A stretch of DNA of 64,000 bases from Pyrocephalus nanus. Taxonomy: Eukaryota; Chordata; Aves; Passeriformes; Tyrannidae. The notes under the pieces were generated by a model, which saw nothing but the letters and a program-made list of their open reading frames with translations, had not been told where the DNA came from and made no database searches. Both the position numbers and the translations under genes were made by a program. This document shows, one piece after another, positions 48,889-61,200 of the stretch; position 1 is the stretch's first letter, and every line of letters begins with the position of its first letter. The stretch lies in assembly GCA_038380795.1 (NCBI GenBank), contig CM076260.1:81443843-81507842 (forward strand), written 5' to 3'.

Positions 48889-51572
48889 TTAATTTCACTT
48901 CCAATTAACATCTAGTGCTCTTCTTGTCTTTTTGCTCTCCCTGTCCACATACACTCTAAATTCACTTGTGAAATGTTGATGGCTCCATTCAGACAACTCT
49001 GTATTGAAAGAAACTGAATTTCTTCCTTTTCATGTGCTGACTATGGGCTGTGACAACTATCTAGATACATCTAATCCCAAAGTATCTCCCCATTTTATAT
49101 AAGTCACTGTATTTTTGAGTCCCTTTAATTTTAGTTTGCTCAAACCACATCTGTTTCTGTTGGGCACTACTTAAGTAAAGTCCCTGAGGTAAGTTGCTCT
49201 ACTGGCAAATTGTATAAATTCACTAAATGAATAGCATATAACAGCAATGAAAAATAAATTCTCATTGTAAGACTGTTTGAAGTTGATTTAGAAACCTCAA
49301 AGATTCAATATTTATTTTGTCCCCAGCATCTCTGAGAAGGAAATACAGTTGCAATAGATAAGCTAAGATAGAAGCCAGTAGTGAATTGACGGAGGAGCTT
49401 ATGTATGGTGGATTTCCTACTTGAGGAGAGTTACTGAAAGTGTGACAGAGGCACTAATTCTACTGAAACATCCATTGCAAAGCAATTGTTTGAATTTTAT
49501 TTGATGATATGGCATGAGGACTTGTTGCAACACACTGACATCTGTGGGTATTTAAACATATTTGGTTTGCTGAGCTAGCATGGGAACTATTTTAATGCTT
49601 TCTGACATCTGTGAGTATTTAAATGTGCTTATGGTGTTTATAAATCTTTGCCTGTGTACTTCACAAACAAAACATTGGTTTGGTTGGCAAAGCAAATGTA
49701 AGAAGAGAGTGAGACAGTTTTGATGACAGATTTGGTATGCCATAATTCAATTTGTAATTTAAACATCAATTTCCACATTTTTTACAATTAATTTCAAATG
49801 TTATCTAATATTGAATTTAGAAAACAAGAGTAAGATGTGCAGAAGATCTCTAAATGGTAAACATCTCCTTTAACATCTCCCTCTACCTGCAATGCCTTTC
49901 CCAGAAGTCACTTTAATCTGCCATGAGCTCCAACTCAGCTCACCTCAGCCTCAGAAGCCTCTGTGTTTGGCTCCTCACCAGAGCACCCTCTCCTGGCCAG
50001 TCTTTTGTGCTAGATGCCAAACATTGTCTCCCTTTTATGGTTTCACTGTTGATAGTTGATATCCAGCTACTTGCTCCATCACCTCCTCCAAATACCCTCA
50101 TACTCCTGCTGAGGAATATTTTGGTTGTGATAAAACTGAGTTTTGAGACCTGGAGCTCTCCCAGAAGTAACATCATCAGTCTGAGGGTCCTCTGCAGTAC
50201 ATCCAGAGAGGTATCTGTTTGTCTTCATGAAGTGTGTCTACGAGTTGTGTTTTGTCATATACTTCCCAAAACAATCTCTTTCAGGCCTCAAAAAAGGGCA
50301 ATAAGTGTCTTTAGTTTCTTCAGCTAACAGTGAATAAAGGTATATACCCACAGTGCCTGGCGGAGAATTCACTTTACAAGCCAGGATGAAGATGGGTAAT
50401 TTGGTTGCTGTGTGAAGGAGTGATGGACAGAAAGTAGGTGAGGAGGTAGTATCAATATATACCCTGCCCATTTAGAAATTGTTTCCCTCCTATGGTTCCT
50501 TAGCTGTCAAGTCTGGTAAAACAGAGGTGGCCAGAAAAGTGATGGCAAGTCTCTGCCTAGCAATTTCAGAGACAGTAATTTTGTTTCTGTTTTCCACATA
50601 GGCTGAGAGAATTTTTGTCCTGAGTTTTGCTTTATATACAGATCAGGAGAAGTGGAAAGAAAACTGCAATTCCAAGGCTATTTTGTGAAAGGGAATTTGT
50701 GAATGCATGAAAAGTGATAGCTGTATTGAAAATAGCAGTATGAAAAGGGTGGGAAAAGTTTGGGAATTGTAGAGGACATGTCATGAGAGAATGTTGCAGA
50801 CCTGATTTCAGCTAGCATCTAAGAAAATTGTTAAAGAACAGTGCCTATCCCTCTGCAAATCAGGGAGTTGAAGCTTCATGAAGTGACTTTCATTGTAACT
50901 AAAAGAAATGATTCAATGGGTGTCAGAATGCATTTCTTCATGAAGACATTATCTGTATCACTAGTCTATGTTGCTTTCAATTCAGCTGCCTTCCATTTTT
51001 TTTGTGCTTGTCTCCTTGCTTCTTTATCAGGAGGGAAGTTTATAGATTATACCAGCAGATTGCCTCCTGGTTTCAATCTTTTTTTTTATTTATACAATTC
51101 TATCATTTTTCCTTAGTTCCAATCATTCCAGTGTCATCTCCAGTGAAAGTTTACACAATTATGCTGCAATACATTAGGATAGTGTACTCCTGCTGTGTAA
51201 CCGAGTGTATGATAAATATGCCTTTAATAGCCCTGAATTCTGTCTTTTACATAAGCTGTTGGAAGGCATAGTTCTTTGTATTCACTCGAGGGTTTCTTGT
51301 ACTCAGTATGTGATAAAATTTATCACTGAAGTGATATTTTGATGCTGATAGAAAAACAGTGTTAACTCTACTTGTTCTGGGTCTTCCTCTATTTTGCTTT
51401 CAATTTCATAGAAATGCGTGCATTTCAATCACTTTTTCTCACTTGAAAACCAATTTTGTGATGATGATGATTATGACAATTGTTATAATTCCAGGAGAAT
51501 GACCTTTCCTCTCTTCTTTGGAAGGTCCTACAGATTTTGTGGACAGTATCCTAGGTAGAGAAAGTGACTTCT
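48889..51572. other. Unique sequence, no gene seen
   Basis: No gene or repeat family is supported. It contains an imperfect 24-base direct duplication (49535-49625). The frame 49923-50327 (134 codons, plus) has no recognised domain. Confidence 0.5.
49535..49625. repeat. Imperfect 24-bp direct repeat, about 67 bp apart
   Basis: The stretch 49535-49558 starts 'ctgacatctgtgggtattta' and 49602-49625 starts 'ctgacatctgtgagtattta'. There are two differences over 24 bases. The spacing suggests a decayed tandem duplication of a 67-base unit, although the rest of the unit does not obviously repeat. Confidence 0.8.
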
Positions 51573-52004
51573 AGGGGATGTTCAGCTTAGTTTCTAAGCA
51601 AGCCTTGCTTTAAGAAGATTGGTGATGATAACTGATAGAGCTACCCTTTACTTTTAGAGATGTGAAACTGTTGCAATATGCTTTTAGGATATAAAAGAAT
51701 GCAGAAGTTTGTAATGTTCTTAAAGTGACCACGTTTCCAAGATGGTGATTGTGACTTTGTGTAACCCTTCTTCTTCCCAAAATACCTCACTGTACCTGTG
51801 GAATGTCTGAGAGATAACTAGAAACTCACTTATTGTCTGTTAACCCTTTCTTGTAATTGGTTGGTTTGTAACACCTCCTTAACTCCCACTGGTCACCTTG
51901 TGATCCCTCCGAAAGGTATTTAAGCTGTTGCCAGATCAATAAATCTCTCTCTGCATGCATTCCCTCCTGCCTGACTGATGGCCCCGTGTCCTCTCTGCAA
52001 GGGG
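51573..52004 (+). mobile_element. Solo LTR of an endogenous retrovirus, with possible 5-bp target duplication
   Basis: The LTR proper would run from TG at 51579 to CA at 51998-51999. It has a TATA-like box TATTTAAG at 51917-51924 and a poly(A) signal AATAAA at 51938-51943. This is the compact promoter/poly(A) spacing seen in bird retroviral LTRs, and it is followed by a T/C-rich U5. The word AGGGG flanks both ends (51573-51577 and 52000-52004), which fits a 5-bp duplication. A 6-bp duplication would have one mismatch. No viral coding sequence adjoins. The 3' boundary is the weaker one: the sequence beyond it is unusual and might belong to the element. The family is not named. Confidence 0.65.
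51917..51943 (+). promoter_or_regulatory. LTR TATA-like box and poly(A) signal
   Basis: TATTTAAG (51917-51924) and AATAAA (51938-51943) lie only 13 bases apart. This places both signals for starting and ending a viral RNA in the same short R region, as in several bird retroviral LTRs. Whether the LTR still has any activity cannot be told from sequence. Confidence 0.55.
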
Positions 52005-52198
52005 CCATGAGGAGCCGTGGGATGGGGGGATCGGGGGGAAGCACTGCCCCCCCCGGAGCAAGGGGTAAATGGAAAGCCTCCTTTTCCAGGGTTTCCCCCT
52101 CCCCATCCACTTCAGCGTTTGTCAGGAAATAAAGCAGCAATTTGTTTTCCTTGGAAGAGAAGGAGGAATTTGTATAGAGATATAGGTATATAGAAGTA

Positions 52199-52201
<3 letters not shown>
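52005..52201 (+). other. GC-rich segment after the solo LTR, with G runs and a C8 run
   Basis: Runs of G (52019-52021, 52024-52029, 52033-52038) are followed by eight C (52047-52054). The last G run and the C run can pair into a 6-bp G:C stem with an 8-9 base loop. A second AATAAA lies at 52128-52133, and an A28 run begins at 52202. It may be the rest of the LTR (U5/leader), a separate retroposed sequence, or host DNA. Confidence 0.4.

Positions 52202-52229
<28 letters not shown>
52202..52229. repeat. A28 homopolymer run
   Basis: Twenty-eight uninterrupted A residues, the longest such run in the window. Its purity suggests a young tract or ongoing length change. An AATAAA lies about 70 bases upstream, farther than the usual distance to a cleavage site. 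Confidence 0.97.
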
Positions 52230-52233
<4 letters not shown>

Positions 52234-55200
52234 TCCTGAATTTTCAGCTATCTAGGTGTCTCATATCACATTTAATCACAACTCAACAAAGTAAAGGTCT
52301 GAGGTGACGTATTATGCATGCAACCACATCAGAGATAAAAAGAGAATCACCAGTGCCTCAAAAATGCTATTAGAAATTATATACTGAGGAAAAAAGCTGA
52401 AAGCAGTAAAAATCCTTTTTATAAAAATTGTATTTGCCTAAACTGTCAGAAGAAATCAGGAACAATTTAAATAAAACATTACCTCATGAGGAAACACAGA
52501 CAGTAATTGATGATCTTATTTCAGTAAAACATCAAGTCTGGATGGGATTAGTATTGAATTCCCCCCAAAATATACCGATATAATTTTACTTTGCTCACAA
52601 TATATATTTACACTATTCTATAAAATGAGCATTTTCTTCCCTGTTCAGAGGCATATCTACAACATTAATTGCATTGCATGTGCTCTCAGAATATTGCAAT
52701 GGGAATATTTTAATGCTTTCCAAATGAAAATATATCATACTAAAAGAAAAAGAAACAGTGTATTAAAGATTTTTTCCTTGTGTTGTACATAATGTTGTTG
52801 AAAAGATACTTATAAAAGATTGTCTATGTTATGCCTCCAGCCATTTGGCCTGTGAAATAAGGTTGCTTAGACTAAGCTGATATGCTCTTACTGTGTCACA
52901 GGTAACTTGGTAAAACAGCACCTTGGGTACCCTGAAAATTGGCAAGCATAAGCTGTGGGGTTTTTTTATCTCTGTTTTGTATCAAAATGAAACTGTAGCA
53001 GAGATTTTCCCAATGGCTGTAATATAATTACAATAAAAAATCCTTTTGACTAGCAGGGATAATCACAACTTATGGACAGTCAATGGAGACATACAGAGAA
53101 CCCTAAATGTAAAAGTCAGTCAAAAAGCCCAGTCTAGTTTGACTCCTTCCCATTAATTTGAGGATTGTTTTATATCTCTTCTATCTGCTTCCCTGTCTGT
53201 CTCCCAGACACTCAGAGGAGCTCCATTACCCTCAGTGGTGAGTGACTGTCCATGCTAGCTCCCAGGTCACAAAATCGGATACACATATGGATGCTACTGC
53301 ACTACGGAGAGATGTTATTAGCAGTTTTATGAGATTAGGGAACTTTGTTTTTTCTATTTATTTTGTTTTCATAGCAGTATAGTAATTTTTTGCAGGCATT
53401 ATTAGTTAATTCAGATCTCACAGGCCACTCCCCAGGATACCTGGATTATGCCTGGGCTTCTGGTGTGTGAGGGTCAGACCTGGCACCACAGACAGGAGGT
53501 GAGCTGCCCTGCCACCCTCCAGTACTCACACCTACTACCACTCTGACCTGGCTCAACCAGACATGGCAAGCACAGTCTGTGAAGCAGGTGACAGACGACT
53601 TTGGCATGCTCTGTTTTGCCAGGAGAAAAGGGCATCACAAAGTGTGAAAACATACTGGTTAAGATGACACATTCTGTGACTAGGGAAAGAGAGGAACACG
53701 AGAAGGAGATGTGGAGACTCAGGAAAATGTTAGAGCAGAAAATCAGTGTAATACCTATTTGCAGTGGTGAGTGTTTTGATATAATAAAATGGAGTATGTA
53801 ATAATGTAAATAAGGTTTGAGTGGGTCTGAGTTTTGCCTATTTATAAAATAACTTGACCATCTATGTGTCATGAACAAAACTTTGTAGTATTAATAATTC
53901 CTTGATTTTGACCTTATCTTTCACATGTTTAATCTTCAGCAAAAGCCTCATGCTCCCATCAGTAAGAAGGAAAAGTTTTCATAATCACTTACTGAAAGCA
54001 GAGTTAGAAGGTGAATATGTCTTTCTTAACTTCAAAGTGTTATTGCAACATTTCTGCTATCCTTAAGAGGGAAGGACCGTAGGCAGTGGAACTGCTATTT
54101 TAGGTAAGAAAGTAAGAGCAGGAGTATCACAGAAAGTTTTGGCAAGGTGATGTCCTGAAGTAGAACAGAGCAGGAACTTTATCATAAGGGAACTAAATAA
54201 AGTGTTTACAATGAGACCCTATTTACACTAATCTTTTTCAATCATCAGTAGGGAGGGATAGATATTGCCAGAGTTCATTCAGTTCCGAGGCACCCCAAAA
54301 AGTGACTCAGAGACTCCAGTTATATGGGGACTGTTATGTATGTTATATAGGTGCCTAAAATTAGGTAAGGTGAACTGAAATACAATCATTTAAAAAGATG
54401 AGGCCTCCTTTGACAACACAAAAGTGGGGATGGCCAACTATCTTCTTGATACTATGATTTTGGCAGGAAAATACAGAGCAATAGTGATGGAGCCCTGCTC
54501 TTCTACCTGAACTGTATTGATGGCATGTATTGAGCATTGCCTCAACCCAATAATTGCACTCTGTTGGTGACTGTGCAGAGAATTGATACCCCTTATCAAG
54601 GCACCAATGCTTCTTGGTGGCAAACCATGCCCTGCTTATGCCTTCTCATAAAGATTTTCACAAATGATGTGTTCTGATTATCATTTTCCCCTTTCTGAGG
54701 CTTGACTGACTGTTCCCTAGCCAACAGTATGGGGTGCAAATTAGGAAATATGACTGATGGCCCTGGAGAGAATGCAGAGTCCTCTGTAGAACATAAAGCA
54801 CATAAATCAAAGGAAATACAGATTCTTCTTTTTTTGTTTGCAGTTTTTTGTTCTTCTTTCTATCTATGGGATTTCTTCTGCTGCCTCAGCCAGCAGTGAT
54901 TCAAAGAACCATATGCTTTTAGTAGTAAAAGAACTTCCAGGGTGTGTCTTTGATATTCTTGTTTCTTTTTTTCCTGTTCAGCAAGAGGTTTAATAATTGG
55001 ATGCTCTATCTGTTTGCTTTGTATATAACTTTTCCACCTCTATTCATTCCTATTATAATTCCAGTGGTACGATGTACAAGGTGTTTTCCACACGACCTGC
55101 AGCTCAGTGACCCTGAAAGGCAATGGATTCAGAGCTCTTGACTTTATCTGAACTGTTGTACACAATGAGCTACTTGTCAAATACATCACATCCCTCCGGG

Positions 55201-58200
55201 TCTGAACCATGCTATGGGAACATTGTATAAAGCATGCAGCAGAACAGAAGGATACCAAATATGATTGCCCCTGCAGTCAATTGTCATTCAATGGGCACAT
55301 TTTTAAAGTATTTTAAGTATTTGGTCACATCTAGTACCAAATAACATAAGACTACCGACTATCCAAGAGCACCAGGATGGTTACTGAGAGTCTCATATTC
55401 ATATATTGCAGTGTTACCTCCCATCAGCCTATGCCTACATAGAATGCAAGTAAATAGATAATTTGTGCATTCAACTCTTTAACTGGGGTTATGCTCATGA
55501 ATCCAGAGGTACAACTGGTATATTCTCATAGATCTGACTTGAGATTCAAACAGGGACTTATGCAAACGACACACATGCACAGACTTACAGAGTCAGGGAA
55601 TGGCTACAGTATTGCTGCAACCTGGGAATGATGAAAGCTGGAATGAACACAAAGTCTGAAAGAGTCAAGATGATTGGACACATCTGAAGACAGTCTTGCC
55701 TTCTCCAGAGAGCTTAGCTAATCCTTGTCCTAGGCCAATGACTATCTTATTTAAGCAGCAGACACACTCATTTTGGAGTCCCTGAGGCTGGCAGTATTGA
55801 CAGTTGCTGTTGTCATTGTTAGTTCTTTTTCTGTGATATCCCAAGGCAATCACTGCACTGGGTTCTGCCTACAGCCTCTGAAGTTACAGGCTTGGTTTCT
55901 TTCAACATCTTCTCCAGGCTAAAGCAGATTTCATCCAGGGAGTAGGTATTTATAAAACAGGAATGAATTTGACAAAAACTTAAGCAAGACATTATACACA
56001 TGCAGGATGTAAAGGATATATAGGTGAGGTTAACATAACATTTCCTAATATTTAATTTTAAGTTCTTGATGTTCCATTAAAGAATAACATAAGAAAGACA
56101 ATGTATACCGGGAAAACAAAAACATTACTTCTGTTTTCCCCATATGGCTTTTCAGCAAGGGAATTGGTAATATTGTTGTAATCTATCACCAACCAAACTG
56201 GCACTGCACACCAATAAAACTTCATTATCTTGCATACAGACAAACTGATGAAACTTGAAATGTCAAGGCATATGTTATGTTGGAGACTATTCACTCTGGT
56301 CTCCTTCTGTGCTCTCTTCTCCTCCCATACGTCTGCGTCTCATGAGACTCTTCTGCCTTGGCCCTGCAGCATCCACCTGAGCTTTGTTGAAGCAGGAAGT
56401 AACAATAACCCTGCAACTTCAAACAGCAGGAACTGGGGGAAAAGCCTCAGGTAAGGGAGAGATAAACTGGTCTCTGAGGACACCAGTAAGTCTCACTGAT
56501 CTTCAGATACAGCATAATTAGTGTTGTACCTCGGCGTGAAAGACTACCTTCACAACTTAAACTATGAACTGGTACTGCCCCTCCCTTTCCATGGCCCTCA
56601 GATGTCCTTCACGCCTTCTCTGCCAAATGCTAGGCAAAGCAGCTTCTCTGCCTCCTGGACTTACCACTTTTCAGCTGATGGTCACAGGATAAGGGTGACC
56701 AGCAGAGATGCTGAAGGTGCTCCTGGTGCACTTTTTTTATTCTTGCTGCTTGCACCCTCCATAGTCCTATGTAAATGAGTCAGGTACCAATGATAAAGTA
56801 GCCTAGAAGGTTTCTGCTACCTGGATCTTTAACTATGGAAAAGAGGATTCACAGAAAAGAACCACATAGCCTTACAACCTTCCATACTCCAGCTGCTACT
56901 GCTGCAGAGTTCTGCTGCTTTCTTGCAACAACTTGTGCTTCCCAAGCAAGTGCTGGAATGGGATGAGAAACATCTATTCCTCATAAAGATGCCTTTACTT
57001 TCCCATATTATTATTCTGATCTGCTGATCTCCACGAAGAAGCCATGGTGGACAAGTCTGCTTAGGCAGAGGTTATCCTTGAGACAATTAAATCTGTGCTT
57101 CATGAGCAGCAGTGACCAGCTTGTCCAGACAGTGTTCTGCCAGGATGGTAGGAAATAATTAATCAGTGCAGCCTCTGACTTTCAGTATCTACAGACTTGA
57201 TGCATTTCAATCCTTTTAACAGCTGAAATTCTGGTGCTCTGAAAGCTATTCTTGTTAATACTCAGTGTAAACCACTAATGGGGTTGGCTTTGAGGGTCTT
57301 GGTGGGAGAGCTTTGACTGGGCCCCACAGACACAGACATTTTTTTCTATGATGATAAATTGGAGTAGTTCTCAAAAAATATTGAAGAAGAATTGGGCTTA
57401 AATGCTCCCTAATGTTTATGTACTTTTAAGAAACAGACCAAAAAAGTACTGAGAAGATAATGTTTTGCTTCCATTAGAGTAGTGAATGAAATAAATGTTA
57501 ACTTTCCCCTGCTTTATTTATTTTTTGTAGATATAACATTAAACCACCAGAGCTTCTGCACTGTCTTTGTTTATCTGCTATTGTGAGAAAAGCAGAGCTT
57601 TCAGAGTGGGGTTGAGCTGGGGTGATCAACAACACAGAGTACCATGCTCTCTTCTCCTCTCTGCCTGCAGTTTGCCTTGTGCCACCTATAACTGTTGCCT
57701 GAGACCATCTAAAGTTGGTTTTGAAACTTTTTTTTTTTTGGCTTAGAAACATTTATTCTGAAAGCAAGCATGACCTTACCAATTTTCAAGCTACAGCATG
57801 TATTAGAGGCTCTATACTGCAGGAATAGCAGGAAATACAGGAAAATAGAGGATTTAGATAAATAAAATTGATAGTATACATTAAGCACATCTCCTATACC
57901 ATAACATCCATGATTTCTTAATCCAGCCTTCAGTCTATATATGTAGTACATGACATTGCCCTAGCAGATGCAGCAACCTTGTTTCCAGACACTCAGATAC
58001 CTGTTTCTTGTGGGGCTGTGTCTGAAACACAGATGTTTTGTCCTGTGCTATCATCACCAGTGTCTGGAAGGCAGCAATATTGCATAGTAGATGGATATCA
58101 GATAGCTACACATGTTTCAGGGGAACACAGTGGCTCCTTGGGATGTCACCACTCAATCCAGTTATCTCAGAGTCTCTTCCTCTGCTTTGGAACAAGAAAC

Positions 58201-61200
58201 AGCCTAACATTGCCACTGTAGTACAAATTGCAAAGTGAAGTGAAAACACTCAAGTAAGACATCATGAAACCTAAGCAACTATAAAAGATAATGCATGACT
58301 AAGAAATACTTCAAGACATAAACAATTCAGGATTCATATTTCTCAAATATTCCTGTTCTAAGTATCTCCCCTGCAACCTATCAGTTGTACTTGCCTGATC
58401 TTTTTTTTTTGCACAAGGGAGGAATGGATAAAGCGATCATCACTAGGCTGCTTTTCTGCTGAGTCTCAGAGTTACTGGTGAATATGATACTGTGAAAATA
58501 TCCGTCAATACTATAACAGTTTGTTGAACAGCTCTTTCACAAACAGCTCAAAAGCACAGAGAGGACAGCTAAATATCACCTTTTTCTTAATGTAATAACT
58601 TTTCAATAATTTAATCAAAGCTACTGAGAAGAAATGCCCTTCCAAAAGTTCATGTACTTGCAAAGCTCTATCATTAACCTGAACCTTTATTTCAGAGCTG
58701 ATAAGAAAAAGAAAAATCTGGCAACTTATTTGCCCTGGTTCTTTATGATACTAACTGGCAGCAGTAGAAGCTCCCTATTCAAAGGCTAGTATTTTTGATT
58801 TGCCAGAGGCCAGGAAAAGCCAAATGCTTCTGAGGATGTGAAGGTCCACTGGGGTAAAATAAGAAAAGGTAAAAAGACAACAGGAATCTCTAAAGGGACT
58901 GCAATCTGAAAGTGGTGAGTCTGCTCACAAGATTTATTTGCTGTTGACCTTCTTCCACCACTTAGGCTATAACGTGATGACAGACTGGCAGCAGTGGAGA
59001 GAAGCCACTTTTCCTTTTTGATGTTGACCTGGAGAATTAGGATCATGAACCAGACACACAAGTATGCCTTATAAAACCATTCATGGCAATTGCATTGCCA
59101 GCTGCTCCCCTGCTATTTAGTACATCAAGGACAGTTGTCATTTTCTCGAAAGTCAAAACCTTTTCAGATCCTGCAGCTGTCTCCAGTCTTCAGGGAATAA
59201 CTGCAAACAAAATGTTGGTGTGATTGTCTGAACTGTATGATCTCAAGTGATTTTTTTTTTTAATTAGGATTGAAGTTTTAAAAATTACAGAAGATGGATC
59301 AGTATAAGAAGTGGATTTGGGAAGGAATGAATCTCTGGATTTTTATAGAACACTGGCAAAAGGTGCACCTTTTATTGGGTGGATAGGGCAAAGTCATCCC
59401 CACCTTGCTTTCCAGGCACTGGGACCAGATCACAGGCCCTTGAGCAAATAGCTTACGTCTTTTACCCAAGAACAGTGCATAAACAAATTTCCACAGCAAT
59501 ATGATAACAAAAAGGTTAATGAAAACCCTTTTAATGACTTTTTGCTAGATGTGAGAAAGCAACAGACTTTTTTGACTTGTTGGTAACATCCCCACCCATC
59601 TCCCCACTATTTTACTTTTGGAAAAAAAATAAAACTAGTTTGGAAAAGCTGATGTAAAAATGGAAGCCCTTCACCTGAACCAACAACTGTTTCACTTCAT
59701 AATCATGTCAGTCCTTAAAACATGGTAATAAAATACTTGACTTTAAAATTAAAAAGAGAAAAAGTATAAATTATTCCATAGGAAAATGTCCAAACAGAAC
59801 TCTTCTCATCCTTTTCTTCTTCCCACACATTCTACTTCCCATTCTGGAAGGTCAGAAATGTCCCCAAATTCACACAAAATTACAATCACCTGAAACTACT
59901 GCTTTAGATGAATTTATTCTTCATTCTCATTCTCAAATTCACTGGTCTCCAATCAAGACAGAGATTAGGCTACCAGATTACTTTTTTTCAGTTTCAGGTT
60001 TTATTTCTTTCTGTAGTTGTTTTATTCTCTGTAGTGTCACTAGAAAACCCCAGTACCACCAAAAAATATGTGCTCTATTTTTCCTTTCTCTTATACATTC
60101 TACAGTGATAAAAAGAATTTAAATATTGTGCTTAATTATAATATTAGAGGAAAAACTCTATTAAAAATGGTGTTTAAATATAAACATTTGGATTTTTGCA
60201 GGGCAAAATTAAACTACAGAATATTTCTGTATGGTTGAAGTCACCATGTATAATTGAACTTTCCAGCCAAAAGAATTTAAATAGGTATGAAGAACATAGT
60301 CTGAGTTGTCTCACTGAAGAAAAAGTGTTCAACAACTTTACCATTCAATGCAAATAAGATCAAATAATGTTCTAGCAGGAAATAGGAGAGGGGTAGGGAC
60401 TGAAGTTGCAAATGTCTCTATATTTTCACCTGTTATACAGTAACCCACCACTATAATTACAACATTAGTACTGGTCAATTGAGCTAAAGCATTGCTAGGG
60501 AAAAAAAAAATCCAGGAAAAAATGTATGCTTTCAACCTTGCTGCTTTATGAAAAAAAAAAAAGGCAACCAAAGGTTAGGTTATACTTTTTATAGATAATC
60601 TTCACTTTTAGCAATTATGCAATGGAATATAAATTGGACTTCCCATTTATTCTTTCAGGAGAATCAAAAAAGAATCTTTCTGAGTCCTTAATTTAGATAT
60701 ATGCTTTACAATACACCACTCTTACTGAAAGAGCCTGTTGGATCACATGAGCCACCAGTGGAAGAGGCTTTTCTTCTCCAACTTATATTAGACCGTGTCT
60801 GACGATTGCTGTGTAACTCCGAGGCACAAGGCTAGTGTGGAACCTCAACTGTTCCCTGGGGTGGACAAGATGAAAGGAACTCACCTTTGATTGCCCTTCT
60901 CCTCTGGCCTCCCTCCTCCATGGATAAGAAACCTGATACTCATTTCTCCTCACATTTTAAAGTGTCACTGCCCATTTCATGTACCTTCACCACCTCCGGG
61001 CAAGAGGTACCCTGGGAACAGCTCTTGCCACCCATGAATGCAGGAACAAGAGGGCAGAGACAGGATTTACCAGGCACCTTTCCCCTTTTCCCAGGCTTGA
61101 GAAGAGGAAACCCTTCTCTGCCATCCCCTCTTGCACACTCTGAACCCTACAAGAAAGAAACTAACCATAAAACAAAAGCATCCTCATGGAGGAATTGCCA

